NCBI GenBank assembly: GCA_022496805.1
Contig: CM040092.1
Coordinates: 16,014,113-16,078,112, forward strand
Length of the DNA: 64,000 bases
Origin: Pohlia nutans
Taxonomy: Eukaryota > Streptophyta > Bryopsida > Bryales > Mniaceae
Direction of reading: 5' to 3'
Part shown: positions 1-11,395 of the stretch, in pieces
Layout of the letters: each line of letters starts with the position of its first letter
Position numbering within the stretch: the stretch's first letter is position 1
Made by a program: the position numbers and the translations under genes
The notes under the pieces: model-generated
Databases searched by the model: none
The model's input: only the letters and a program-made list of their open reading frames with translations
What the model was told of the DNA's origin: nothing

Positions 1-269
1 ACGAGACCTACCATTCAGTAGCATTCAACTACTTTGCCTTTTCATCCATCTAGTGATTTATAATGTATCAAGTGATTACCATCCATGTAGTGCATCAAAG
101 AGGAAGGTGGGGGAGGGTGGGGGAAGAAATGAAGGTAATCAACCGTTGTCAATGAAGGGACATAAAAAGCGGTTTAGGGTTTTTATTCAGATTGCACATT
201 TTCTACTAGATAGCCATGCACCATACCATTATTGGGTTAAAAATATTATTACTTATAATGTTCCTATCT
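1..269. other. gene-free left edge
   Basis: No credible coding region. A stretch near position 11-22 resembles part of the CATAACATTCAGTAGC end seen complete at 26103-26257 and 43325-43467, so a truncated copy of that short element may cross the left edge. The 88-codon open frame here has no recognisable domain and unlikely composition. Confidence 0.4.
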
Positions 270-273
270 TTAA

Positions 274-815
274 CCCTTTAACGTGCCGATTCAACATTGT
301 TTTTAAAGATTCGTTATAAAATGTTTGATGACAAATAGAAACAGAGTTGATGTACAAAGCAAAGTTGTAAATGTCAATGTGAAGAATACATCTGTATGGT
401 TGGATTCATCATATTTATTATTATTATTATTTTAATTAATTTTACAAGATTTTCTCTTGAAATTCAATTAAAAATCCAAAATTAACACAAAAAAATTTAA
501 AAAAAATTGTAATAAAATTGGAATAACATGCACTACAAGATGGTATGGTTTTTATTATTTGATTCTACTTATTATGGAAAATAATGTTTAAGGTCTCACT
601 TTTTGAACTAAGAATGAAACTTGACATAAACCACTTTTGTTATTTTTCAAAAATTCACATTATCTTATTTTGAAGATCCATATCGTCCAAATGGTAGTCA
701 ACTAGCACAAGAATCAAGAGAATTCTGGATGAATGAAAAACATCACCGTATGTGGTAAAGGGACGCAGTAGAAATCATCCAGCGTCTAGAATATGGACGC
801 TCGCGCATCAAAGGG
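274..815. mobile_element. TTAA-flanked short element (piggyBac-like ends)
   Basis: Flanked by TTAA at 270-273 and 816-819. The left end begins CCCTTTAACGTGCC and the right end, read in reverse complement, begins CCCTTTGATGCGCG, giving imperfect inverted ends that start with CCC. TTAA target duplications with CCC-starting ends are the signature of the piggyBac group. No transposase is encoded, so it is a non-autonomous element. It is more diverged than the copies at 19205, 22698 and 40794. Confidence 0.5.
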
Positions 816-819
816 TTAA

Positions 820-1322
820 AAGTGAGGGATATGTTGAGATGTGTCAGCAAAGTCTATGTATGGTCACCTTCCCTTATAGTTCTCCATCTGTAAGAAAACA
901 TAGGTAGCTACTGATTGTTCTTGAATGATAATGCAAAACATGCTACACATTCTCCTTGAATAACATGCTGCACATTCTCCTCAAGAGCAAGGGAGTGCCA
1001 GTGAAGGCCACTGAGTGTTATGGAGAATAGAGCCATAACAGTGTTGCTTCAATGCTTTCGCTCTTTTCCTCATCACAGTTCCTATTGATTACACAAATCT
1101 CATTCACCAGCTCTCATTCTTATTGATCACCGAATCTCATTCACTCAAATCCATTTAAGAGATAGACTCTAACATTGACGATTGACATGAGATCACAGCT
1201 TGTGCAAAAAAAACAAAGCCATTATTCTTCCAAACCAACCGAACGATCCTACAACAGAGACAAGCAATTAATCATGGCACCGTCGCAGCCTACCTACACA
1301 ATCCCAGGTGCACAAAACTCTG
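820..1322. other. spacer downstream of LHCSR copy A
   Basis: No gene is supported. The stretch 925-1060 contains short repeated phrases (two spaced copies of an ACATTCTCCT-type phrase and a degenerate CACTGAGTGTTATGG) resembling remnants of the CATAACATTCAGTAG family. Similarity to the flank of LHCSR copy B ends at 1323. Confidence 0.4.
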
Positions 1323-1470
1323 CTCAAAATTGCACAAATGCACACTCACAAATCATCAATCAATTCCTCCTGCTCTACACCATCATGCACACTCGATGTC
1401 ATACGCGTTTGACGAGATTCTCACAGACAAGGCAGAGCAGCGCTATTTACAGTTGCGCATTCGGGGCTGC

Positions 1471-2302
1471 TTACAGGCCCAGTCTCTTGAACGTGTGCAC
1501 GAAGATCTCCTCGCCGGACACCAGCTCCTGCGCCACGAACGCCGCGATGGCGATCATCGCCAGCCGCCCGTTGTTCAGCTCCTTCGTCTGCATGTCCTTG
1601 CGCTCCGCCGGATCGGTGGGCAGCAGCCCCAGCGGGTCGAACCCCAAGTTGCCCGGCTCGTAGTCCTCGCGCAGCGTCATGAAATCCTCCGACCGCGGAG
1701 TCGCCCACCCCAGCCCCACGCGGTACGCCTCGCACAGCGCGATGGCGAACAGCAGCGGCTCCCAGAACACGGCGCCCCGCGCCTCCACCTGCTGGAAGTG
1801 GTAGATGGCCGGCCCCTTGATCTGCCCGTCGAAATTGTAGAACAGCGCGTAGTCCTGCAGCTGCTCCTGCACGATGAACCCCAGCGACGCCAGCATCGCC
1901 ACGCGTCCGTGCGTGATCTCCGACTCGCGCCACCTGTTCAACTCCTTGATGGGCCGCGGGCTGGACGCCGCGCGCGCCAGCAGATCCGCCGGGTCGAAGA
2001 TGTTCGGGAACGGCGCACTCACTCCCGGCATCGTCTTCGCGTCTGCCCAGGGCCCGGTCCAAATTACCTCCTCGTCAGAATCACATCACGCACGCACAAT
2101 GCACGAAAATTCAACCCTGAGTTTCGAATCACTTACATTCGAGCACATTGGGCGGGACGACGTCGGGGTTGGGCGCCGTGGCGTCCTTGGGCGCCGTCGC
2201 GCAAATGCGTTGCACGCCATTCGAGCGCCTCGTTGCCTTGGGGGCAGCCGTGAACAGCTTCGCTCCCGAGATCGAGCTCAAAGAGGACATGGCCGTCGCC
2301 AT
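1471..2302 (-). CDS. LHCSR: light-harvesting complex stress-related protein, copy A
   Basis: Predicted 245-residue chloroplast thylakoid protein in two exons: 2302-2137 and 2042-1471, with donor GTAAGT and acceptor GGGCAG. LHCSR proteins bind chlorophyll and xanthophyll and quench excess excitation at low lumen pH (non-photochemical quenching). Residues 1-40 look like a plastid transit peptide rich in S, A, T and K. The mature part has three predicted membrane helices. Helix 1 carries E97-x-x-H100-x-R102 and helix 3 carries E210-x-x-N213-x-R215, the paired chlorophyll-binding, helix-crossing motifs of the LHC superfamily. The sequence between them ([17 protein letters not shown]) fits LHCSR/LI818 rather than LHCA/LHCB. 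The start is the first ATG after a TATA-containing promoter and is shared by both copies. The protein is identical to copy B. A high-GC coding region stands out from AT-rich flanks. Confidence 0.93.
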
Positions 2303-2400
2303 TGTGTACACAACCCGAACTCGCAAGAATCAAATTTCACGCCTCAGAAACAACGAACCAAGTGTACAAAGATGAGTCGAGTGAGGCGCGCCGAAACGCT

Positions 2401-2408
2401 GTTATATA
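2401..2408 (-). promoter_or_regulatory. TATA box of LHCSR copy A
   Basis: TATATAAC on the minus strand, about 100 bp upstream of the copy A start codon. It corresponds in position to the TATAAA of copy B, and both are followed by the shared CGACTCATCTT phrase. Confidence 0.6.
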
Positions 2409-3325
2409 GAATGGATTCGGACAAACAACATAGATTCTCTCGAAATTCTGTAGATCCTTCTCGAACTGTCGAGTCACATTAATTTATCTGGAAAATTCTA
2501 GGCAATGATTGTCGACCGGGTGCATTCCAGCCGTTGCTTTTTGGGTTTCTCTTTTCACCATTTCAAAACTGTGGATGCATTCCACCGTTTCCTGCTTTCC
2601 TGTTGCATTAGTATTATTGATCCAGCTCAAATACCGAGCTCGGCGTGTGGAGCGAAGTAGGCAAGTGTGTGATGGAGCGTGTGCACATTCCAGTTTCCAT
2701 GTTCTGGCATGCAGCCACTAACGACGATGTAAATGCCCCTCGCTGGAAAGCAATTTCTGTAAGTGATTGGCAGCGACGATACCGTCAGATCGATGGGATA
2801 CAAACGTTCGATCGGAGGAACTAATTGGATGTAGAATCCGGCGAGATGGGAACAAGTGTGCACCAGAAAAAGGAATGGAAATCCGAGACTTTCTTGCGAG
2901 CATGCACTGGTGGATAACTGGATACTTCATGTGACGCAGACAGGTGGAGGCGGTGCGGGCCGCGACTTGTCAAAAAGCCGCAGCCGCGCCACCCAAAAGC
3001 ACCCCCGGCCAATTGTAACAGATCGGTACTGCACGAGAGACCAAAAAAGCGGGGAAGATAGAATGGCGCCATGAATTGGGTGGAGGACGCTCACTGAATA
3101 CCAAACGGAAGGCTCTTGAAGCCCAAGCGCCTAATTAAACCATGACCAGTTCCCGTCCCCACGATGACCCCTAATCTCAACAGCCCGGATTGCGCCACGA
3201 TCATGATCCCGATCACGTTCAGCAATCTGAGGCCCAGAAACGAGTCCCATCTCCCGTCGCACGAATTCGGGTACACCTGGCAATTACTGCTGTAGCAACG
3301 AAAACCTGAATGACGCCATTCAGCA

Positions 3326-3331
3326 TATAAA
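3326..3331 (+). promoter_or_regulatory. TATA box of LHCSR copy B
   Basis: TATAAA on the plus strand, 118 bp upstream of the copy B ATG. Transcription would be expected to start near 3355, just before the shared CGACTCATCTT leader phrase. Confidence 0.6.
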
Positions 3332-3448
3332 GGCGTCTGAGCTCTAGCGATTCTCACAAATCGACTCATCTTCGTACTCTTGGTTCCACTTGGCTGTTGT
3401 CTCTGAAGCGGAAATTTTAATCTTTTTTAAGCTAGGGTTGTGTACACA

Positions 3449-4280
3449 ATGGCGACGGCCATGTCCTCTTTGAGCTCGATCTCGGGAGCGAAGCTGTTCA
3501 CGGCTGCCCCCAAGGCAACGAGGCGCTCGAATGGCGTGCAACGCATTTGCGCGACGGCGCCCAAGGACGCCACGGCGCCCAACCCCGACGTCGTCCCGCC
3601 CAATGTGCTCGAATGTAAGTGATTCGAAACTCAGGGTTGAATTTTCGTGCATTGTGCGTGCGTGATGTGATTCTGACGAGGAGGTAATTTGGACCGGGCC
3701 CTGGGCAGACGCGAAGACGATGCCGGGAGTGAGTGCGCCGTTCCCGAACATCTTCGACCCGGCGGATCTGCTGGCGCGCGCGGCGTCCAGCCCGCGGCCC
3801 ATCAAGGAGTTGAACAGGTGGCGCGAGTCGGAGATCACGCACGGACGCGTGGCGATGCTGGCGTCGCTGGGGTTCATCGTGCAGGAGCAGCTGCAGGACT
3901 ACGCGCTGTTCTACAATTTCGACGGGCAGATCAAGGGGCCGGCCATCTACCACTTCCAGCAGGTGGAGGCGCGGGGCGCCGTGTTCTGGGAGCCGCTGCT
4001 GTTCGCCATCGCGCTGTGCGAGGCGTACCGCGTGGGGCTGGGGTGGGCGACTCCGCGGTCGGAGGATTTCATGACGCTGCGCGAGGACTACGAGCCGGGC
4101 AACTTGGGGTTCGACCCGCTGGGGCTGCTGCCCACCGATCCGGCGGAGCGCAAGGACATGCAGACGAAGGAGCTGAACAACGGGCGGCTGGCGATGATCG
4201 CCATCGCGGCGTTCGTGGCGCAGGAGCTGGTGTCCGGCGAGGAGATCTTCGTGCACACGTTCAAGAGACTGGGCCTGTAA
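3449..4280 (+). CDS. LHCSR: light-harvesting complex stress-related protein, copy B
   Basis: Second LHCSR gene, mirror image of copy A. Exons 3449-3614 and 3709-4280 encode 245 residues. The intron (94 bp) starts GTAAGT and ends GGGCAG; splicing rebuilds a Tyr codon (T plus AC) so that the reading continues LEYAKTMPGV, as expected for this family. Transit peptide about residues 1-40; helix 1 about 95-117 with E97/H100/R102; second helix about 149-165; helix 3 about 208-232 with E210/N213/R215. The C-terminus after helix 3 is short and contains the acidic pair E233-E234. The product is a luminal-pH-responsive photoprotective antenna protein by family knowledge. Downstream sequence up to 4428 is shared with copy A, then differs, so the transcripts would have partly distinct 3' ends. 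Confidence 0.93.
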
Positions 4281-4770
4281 GCAGCCCCGAATGCGCAACT
4301 GTAAATAGCGCTGCTCTGCCTTGTCTGTGAGAATCTCGTCAAACGCGTATGACATCGAGTGTGCATGATGGTGTAGAGCAGGAGGAATTGATTGATGATT
4401 TGTGAGTGTGCATTTGTGCAATTTTGAGCATAAGAAGAATGCTGGCTTTTGTGAGCAATTTGTCGACTCTTTGGAATAAAGACGGTTCATTTTTCTGTAC
4501 AATTCATGAATTTTTGATACCCTTCAAGCAGTTGTTATGAGAGTTAGGTCTAAGTTCAAAAACAAAAGTACTAAACATGTGTCACGTATTCACGTTCTGT
4601 CGATTTTCGTCACACTTGCTTCCTCGTGTAAGAGCATATCATATAAATGTTGTGTGTTTGGTTTTGACTTGCGTAGCAATCATATGGAATATCAGTGTGA
4701 CCATTAGCTTCGAATGGAGAAGCAACATCTTGAAGTAGATACCAGTTTCTTAGTGACAAGAGATTGCAGA

Positions 4771-5168
4771 CTACACTCAACCCTTTTTAATGACACTGTA
4801 TGATTGGATTTCTAGATGTACCTAACTTGATATGTCGAATTTTCCCAATCCTGGTGAGTTTTCAGGATATACAAGGATTGTGCAATTATAGAGTTTTTAT
4901 CAGAGGAGTGTAGATTCTTTGTTCAATTCACCTAATATGTTTGTGCACAACTTGAGACCAAGAAATTGTCCAATTAGATATGTGCATAGCATGACAAATT
5001 CCCGGAATATGTAATTGTAGAGTGTGTCATCAGAGAGGATTGAGTGTAGATTCATCTTTCAATGCACCTCACATGTGTTCACAACTTAAGATGTAAGATG
5101 TATGCACATCATGACAAATTCTCAATATGCGTAGGGAATGTACTGTGTCACTCGAGGGTTGAGTGTAG
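4771..5168. mobile_element. CTACACTCAACC terminal-inverted-repeat element, copy 1
   Basis: Left end CTACACTCAACCC and right end GGGTTGAGTGTAG are inverted repeats; the inner parts of both ends add a GACACTG-type phrase. The interior contains about three diverged units of 125-130 bp (starting near 4877, 5006 and 5129), each holding a GAGTGTAGATT-type phrase, so the terminal motif is repeated inside. A second copy lies in a GPDH intron at 32383-32806. No coding capacity. Confidence 0.55.
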
Positions 5169-5894
5169 ATTTGTCTTTCAGAGGATTGATGATGCATATC
5201 ATCTGTCTCCTGCAGAGTCTGAAACTCGTACAGTCTGTTTGCATTGCATGAATTGAAGTAATTATATCATGTCATTGAATTTGGGTCTGCATGTCATGCT
5301 ACCCCTAATGCTTGCAGCCATGTGGACAGAATTAGACAATAGTGGTTGTTAGAGTTCACAATTGAGCACTGAGGTGAGTGCATCCATAATAGTCGCTTAT
5401 TATGTTGGACTGTTGTTCCCGTATGAGTTTGAATTTATTGTTATTGGATCTATGTAAGAGGATATGTAAGAGGATTTCTGTAACAAACATCTTATGAGAA
5501 TAATAATAGCTCAACCACCCAACCACAGATGAGACTCAACCAAAGAGTGCCTCTCATCTCTCCTGAGCTCGATCTTATAGCAAAAATGATTATCAATTTA
5601 GTCTAAGACTTTACTACTACCTTTGTAGTTCTATTTTTGGCTCCATTTAGAGTTCGTCCCTAAAGCAGTAGTACTTGTTAGTCTAAGTCTTAGTACTCAT
5701 TCTTTTGAGATTGCTATTTATCTTTATCTCAAAGATCACCCACTTGGAGCTTTTTATCTCACGTGCACTTGTTCTAATCTTGGAGTTGTTTTACTCCCGT
5801 GCATTTATCATATAGATAGAGATGTTTAATTTCACTGCACAATTCCTTCACTTGGAGTTCTTCAAGGCATCCTTCCAATTGAAAGCTCTCCAAC
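5169..5894. other. gene-free spacer
   Basis: AT-rich sequence with no supported gene, RNA or clear repeat. Short open frames present have no recognisable domain. Confidence 0.4.
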
Positions 5895-7524
5895 CATCAG
5901 GAATTTCGGACCCCACTGATTCTACACTGATTCAGTGCGATTTCCGATATTTCAAGGGTTCGTACGATTTTCGCATTGATTCCGCATCGTTGCGTCATTC
6001 ATCGCACCTACACTGATATGACACGATGTTCGTACAAGCGGATATAGTACTGATTCGACACGATTGATACATCCATTGAAAACGTATGAATTCAGCACTC
6101 TTTATACTCATCAAATGTCGTGTTTTAATCGTCTTTAAAACTACACTGATTCAGTGCGTTTTTCGTGCGACATCATCTTTTCCATATCTAGATTTTATTT
6201 TCTTTCTATATCTTAATTTGATCAAATTAATATTATTAAAAAATATATAATAAAATAAAATAATTATAAAATATAAAATAATTATTTTCCTCGCTACCCA
6301 CTTCAACTACATGGAAATTGCCCGAACGCACGGTGGGGCCCACCATAGCTTCCCAAGCTCTATCGCCAACGGTGGGATTTGAACTCACGACCTCCCGGTT
6401 GCCGATGAAGCTCCAAATCACCAAACCACCTCAAACTCTTCATGCATAGAAAGGACCTCTTTTGGTAATTATAAAAGAATGAAACCATTGGCTATTTTTT
6501 GCCATGTGTATATAATTCTTTTTTCAAATTTTTTTTTGCACTACAACATGCAGGGCTTTTCCTACATCTACAAATTTTTTCAGAATATTTTGAGTTTGTC
6601 TTTTTTTTTGCCAAAATTGTGATGGCAGATCATGGCTGTGAGCTGTTTTTTTTTTTCAGCGGACTTTGAATTTTTTTAACTATGTGAAAAAAAAAAAAAA
6701 TCCAATTTTTTTTTTGCATTAGATTATGCAGGACTTTTGAATGTTTTTAACTATGTGAAAAAAACTTTTTTTCCAAATTTTTTTTTGCACTAGATTATGC
6801 AAGACGTTTTCTATATCTAGGATTTTTTTCATAATATTTTGAATTTTTTTATTTTTTGCCAAAATCGTAGTGGTTGTGAGCTATTTTTTTTTGCTCCTAT
6901 GATGAAAAGTACAATGATAACCAATAATACCAAATTTGAATTCTAAAAATATAAAATGTTATTTCTTTGAAATTTTAATGTGTATTGCTTCTAAACTCTA
7001 TAAATGTAGATCTAAAAATGTTTTGGGAAATTAAACCATAAGTATAATTTAAAGAAGATTCTTGGAATATTCCAACATATTCCAAAATAATATAAAATAT
7101 TTTGAAATATTCCAAAATATTCCAAAATATTCCAAAAATATATTAAAATATTGTACACGGATGTCGTACGAAAATAATTTGCATTATAATAGATACTGAA
7201 ATCGCACGAATATAGTAAATGGCATTAATATGATACGTATACGATACTGAATCCGCATTAACTAAAACCGCATGTTATCCGTGTCTTATTAGCCATGTAA
7301 TGTAGATACACGATTAACGCACGGATTCCGTCAAGCACGACTTTTGTGCGGAAACAACACTTTTTTGATAATCATTGAAAAAACACTGCATCGACACTCT
7401 AGTAATGCATGTCACTTCCGTACCGTAACGACACTTCTAAATGCACGTATGACGTGCGGAATCAGTGTTTAACGATAAACGCATTGAATCAGTGCAGAAT
7501 CAGTGGGGTCGGAAATTCCTGATG
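5895..7524 (-). mobile_element. TIR element with SINE-like module, copy 1 (1.63 kb)
   Basis: Ends are inverted repeats of at least 24 bp: CATCAGGAATTTCGGACC at left and its near-complement at right. Subterminal zones on both sides are rich in repeats of ATTCAGTGCG, ATTCCGCAC and TCCGTGCG, which look like transposase-binding arrays. The interior has T-rich tandem units (about 6530-6890) and an imperfect tract of TTTTGGAATATT-like repeats (7060-7150). A tRNA-like module sits at about 6290-6430 on the minus strand. The copy at 48432-50755 is the same element in the opposite orientation, with the same order of parts. No transposase frame is seen. The superfamily is uncertain, because no clear target duplication was found. 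Confidence 0.75.
6290..6430 (-). repeat. tRNA-derived SINE-like module
   Basis: On the minus strand this reads GGTGGTTTGGTGATTTGGAG, then a spacer, then GGAGGTCGTGAGTTCAAATC followed by CCCACC. The second part matches the box B consensus of pol III promoters (GGTTCRANTCC) and the first part sits where box A should be. It is followed by a conserved GAGCTTGGGAAGC segment and an A/T-rich tail. The homologous module at 50255-50395 has the same layout. It does not fold as an intact tRNA gene, so it is called SINE-like. Confidence 0.55.
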
Positions 7525-7649
7525 ACCACCAAACACAACTCATTCACTTTGAGTTGTCTATGATGACTCCATCTCTGCTTACAAACTAACCATCTTCACA
7601 CATAGTGCATTCATCCTCTTGGGATTCATTCCTCGAATGTGCCATCACA

Positions 7650-7800
7650 CCTAGCCCTCAGAGTATCAACTGTATCCCTCAAAATATCAACTCTACCCCT
7701 TGAGGTATCAACTATATCCCCTCAGGGTATCCACTATACCAACATGGTATCATCTCTACCCCTTGGGGTATCAACTATTTCCCTTAGGATATCAAATGTA
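7650..7800. repeat. short minisatellite
   Basis: Five to six imperfect units of about 24-30 bp built around TATCAACT followed by TACCCCTTGGGG-like sequence. Units vary at several positions, so the array is old. No coding role is apparent. Confidence 0.6.
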
Positions 7801-8419
7801 CTCCACATAGTACATGACAATTTCAATGCAATTTATTATGTATTACTTAAACACCATATATATTAGAGAACTGACAAGCCATAGTAGCTGCGAGTAGGTT
7901 ATCACACGTAACCGGTTGTTTACTTTTCAATCACAACCCTTGATCTTCATGATCCAAGGGTGTAGGATGCAAGTTGAAAAGAAAGAAGGTTATGAGTTGC
8001 AACTTGTGATGGCAATGGTGATGGGTTGCCAATGGGATGAAGCCACGTTGGCGTTGAAAAGTCAACAACCAATTATGATCAAGTTATGAATTCTTAAATT
8101 GTTTCACATAGATCAAGAGAAGGTTGATGTTCAAATCGGGTGTGAATGCTTATATTGAGTATCATCATTTGAGGCAAGATACACAGTTAGATCTTACACG
8201 TAAGAGCCAAGTCATCTCTACAAGAATCGATTGCCATACATAACATTCTTTAGAGGCCCAATGTTGCACCTCCAAACCTCAAGCATCTGTTAGGGGATCG
8301 GAAGAATTGCATAGCATTTTCTCTAACTTGAGCTGGCTAAGCAACGAGGGTTAGACAGTTGGGTTATTTTGTTTGCAGCTTCTCTATAATGTAAAGGGTG
8401 TGATCCAACAAGGGCTTAA

Positions 8420-9003
8420 CCCCTAAGTGCCCATGCATCCACTTTTTGGACAATGTACAGATTTCATTCAATTTTTCTCATCCCTCATGCACTTTTTGTA
8501 GTATGGATTTTTTACTATAGATTTTTTGGGAAGTTAGCTTCATGCATGTGTGATCCGATTAGAAACTTAAGGAGATGATTTGTATAAATTTTATGCCTCA
8601 TTTCATGTTGCACTGTTTCATCGAAAATTTCTAAAATCTTAGTTCAAAATAATTCAAAAGTGCTCTTGAAAAAGCCAACTCATAGAATTAAGCAACCAAA
8701 AAATCTCCAAAAATCACAACACTTAGAGTATTACATTTCAACCCATCATAACAAATTTCATCATCAAATTGTCAATATCTTGTTCGTAATCGAATTACAA
8801 AATATTTTTGAATTTTTAGTTTCAAAATTTATACAAAAATATTGATGATAGCAATTATAGATCTAACCGCATGGATAGAAGCTAAAATTCATAATGTACA
8901 ACTTTTATTCGTACATCAAGTTCAAAATATCCCTCTTAGTTGCATTTTATAATGCATCTTTACAAAACTACCCAATCTAGAGAGGGTTGTGGGCATTTAG
9001 GGG
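8420..9003. mobile_element. TTAA element, 0.57 kb family
   Basis: 584 bp flanked by TTAA at 8416-8419 and 9004-9007. Ends are CCCCTAAGTGCCC and, in reverse complement, CCCCTAAATGCCC. The interior (CACTTTTTG near the left end, GTGATCCGATTAGAAA, AAGCAACCAAAAAATCTCC, TATCCCTCTTAGTTGCATTT near the right end) is shared with copies at 19205, 22453, 22698 and 40794. Non-autonomous piggyBac-like element. Confidence 0.8.
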
Positions 9004-9007
9004 TTAA

Positions 9008-11364
9008 GAACGTTATGTGTTTGCTATACCATCCACCATAGACTAAGGTATTAATAGTAAGAACTCATCAAGCTTATGGCATGTTATTTGGTATTAAGAG
9101 TAACTGACTCTAGTCCAAAAGTGTTTCTCAATTTGTTCTTAGAACCCTCATTACCGTTACTCTTAAGTCTTAACACTAAGTGAGAACACTTGAAAGTCTT
9201 CACAAATTTGGAAGATGTTTACAAGAATTTCAAGGTGTAGAGGTTGCCAAACACTTGGTGCCCAAATGGACCTTTGGCACCATACTCGTGCATTGTAGCA
9301 TGATACAGTCCAAATAAGACTTCTCTACTAGTGAAAGCTTTTGCAAATTGCAATAGTAATAAAGTGCATCACAACATTTATGGATTGAATGTTAACCAGT
9401 TGTTTGATACTTGACTAATGCAAAGTCCACCATCCAATCCAAACAACTTCGTTCACTCAAGATGTTTACATATTGTTAGAGGTCTCATACAAGTACAAAG
9501 TACTAGTAGTTACTTAGAGATGGATATCCAATGATCATAAAACACTATTCACTAAGTATAAAGTAACGATATGTACCTCAGACAGGGTCTTTATCTTGAC
9601 ACTATGACAATCTTCGATAATAAATACATATTGAATTCAAAAATGTTTATATCAATAACATTTGAGTTTGTGTTCAATCTAGGTATATCATTTATTATGA
9701 AAACTTAAAATTCTTAGAATTTGATATAGATTTTAAATAGATTTAAATCTCTTTGTAATTATTGACAATACCTTTTAAAATAATTAGCCAAGAACCATAA
9801 TCAATTCTTAAAGTGTAGGAATATTAAAGCAAACATATAAGGTTTTCTTCAAATGGGAGAAGATCCTAGTAAGGTTTGTGAACTCTATTCCAGCTAGCCA
9901 AATGTAAAAGCATCTCCACCTTTGCCCTCTAAATGCGCCCTCTCTCCATTATGGCACGCCTATGCTAAAAGAGCCCTCCTACCGCAGCCTTGAAAAGGTG
10001 TCAGCTATCAGCGGACTCTTCATTTTCCTTCTTTGACTCGCCATTGTTCAGGTCCTTCGATGTTTTTGAACGTGCCTATTTCTAGGGCTATCCTAGGCTT
10101 GTCGTGATCTTAAGTGTCGTGGGAGAGGGTTTTTTTAATTGCGATGTAGTTTAAATCTGGCTAGAATGTTTAAATTGAGTTGCCAAAAGTTTAAATCGGG
10201 TTGTCAAGAGTATAAATTGGGCTACTAAATCAGCCGAGCGGGCTGACACTGTGGGCAACGGTTAGGGAACTTGTTTACAGTAGCTCACTCACTTCCAAAA
10301 CAGCCTTACCAAACGGTGATTGAAGGCTTGCACTTGCAAGGCAAGGTGTAGGTGCTCTAATACATGAGTCTATTCAATTGCACAGTTACCAAAGTTGGTG
10401 ATCTTTAGAGTTGCTCCAAACAAACTATAGAACAATGTAGGATTCTCCATTGTTAATAATAATAATAATAATAATCATTATTATTAGCATTAGTAGTATT
10501 ACACCAATGGCTTGAAAATCATTGTGAACAAGGTATAGGTAGATACAAACGGCCGTCAATGGTAGTATTATTGTTTTTTCTTCACAATTGTATTTTATTC
10601 AAACTCAAAAAATATATATTATTCCAAAAAATCAAGAGTTTGAAAATAAACTTTAAGACTGAGATGTTTGAACCAAATAGAACATTGAAACCCTAAGTCT
10701 AAATATCCCAAACTAGAATCTAATAGTATAAAAAGGGTTATATTGACAGAAGTGTCATTTTTTTGACACGATAGATGGTCCCCAGTGCTTGAAAGGCAGG
10801 GCCCAATAAAGATTCTGTTGGAGGTAATTTAGTTTATCTATCCAAGCCTCAAGACATGTTCACCTTAGGTGCTTCCTTCATAAAAATACAACTACAGTTC
10901 ACACATAAAAATGTTGACGTGCATTAGCCACACGAGCATTTCATCAAATCTCATTGTTGTATATCGTACCCAACCGTCTTTATCGCCAAAAAAATTATCA
11001 TAAATAAATTGAGGAAATTATTTTTTCACAAAAAATCTTTTTTCTATGGTGAAAAAGAGAATTTTAAGAGAATATCCGCTACGTTTGGGAAAAAATATCA
11101 TGGCAATTTGAGAATGTCATGCCAAATTCTTATAGATAGATCATATATCCATCCTCTATAATTTCAAAAAGGGTCAAGTTCACTAGGATGGTCGCATATA
11201 TTGTACCATCATTTGATGAATGTGATATCATCTTGTAATTATTTGGTTTTGGAGCCTGTTTAGGAGAAAAAACACATATGGAAGTAGTAGAAACTGCATC
11301 CCAAAAATATGAGCGTGCACAAAACTCATTAAGAATAGAATTATAAAAATGAAAGCAGTATATA

Positions 11365-11395
<31 letters not shown>

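Larger units (their letters stand above)
2303..3448. promoter_or_regulatory. divergent promoter region between the two LHCSR genes
   Basis: This 1146 bp spacer separates the two start codons and must hold both promoters. Each has a TATA element about 100-120 bp upstream of its ATG (2401-2408 minus, 3326-3331 plus). Downstream of each TATA the leaders share a phrase beginning CGACTCATCTT and ending CTTGGTTC, then GGGTTGTGTACACAATG at the start codon. Between these shared blocks the two sides differ by substitutions and small insertions. The middle, about 2480-3080, shows no gene. Light or stress control is expected for this family but no specific site was proven. Confidence 0.7.
1323..4428. 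repeat. large inverted duplication carrying two LHCSR genes
   Basis: The block 1323 to about 2316 reappears in reverse complement at about 3435-4428 (coordinates sum to 5751). The shared block covers the complete coding sequence, the 94 bp intron and about 148 bp downstream of the stop; I found no difference by eye in the parts compared, and all translations are identical. The downstream border is abrupt: after the shared ATTTTGAGCA the flanks are unrelated. The upstream border is gradual: the promoters are recognisably homologous but clearly diverged. Confidence 0.93.

Noticed and set aside
1421..2062. Long alternative frames over LHCSR copy A (213 codons minus, 307 codons plus)
   Set aside because: They overlap the real gene in other frames, exist only because of high GC, and reappear identically mirrored over copy B. 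Composition is R/A/H-rich with no domain.
3498..4502. 334-codon minus-strand frame over LHCSR copy B
   Set aside because: Antisense shadow of the LHCSR coding sequence; the conserved LHC motifs are on the plus strand.
6290..6430. A functional tRNA gene in the TIR element
   Set aside because: Box B is good, but acceptor and anticodon stems do not form; the same sequence recurs with changes at 50255, so it is a repeat.
7650..7800. CRISPR-like array
   Set aside because: Units are imperfect, directly adjacent without unique spacers, and the genome is eukaryotic.
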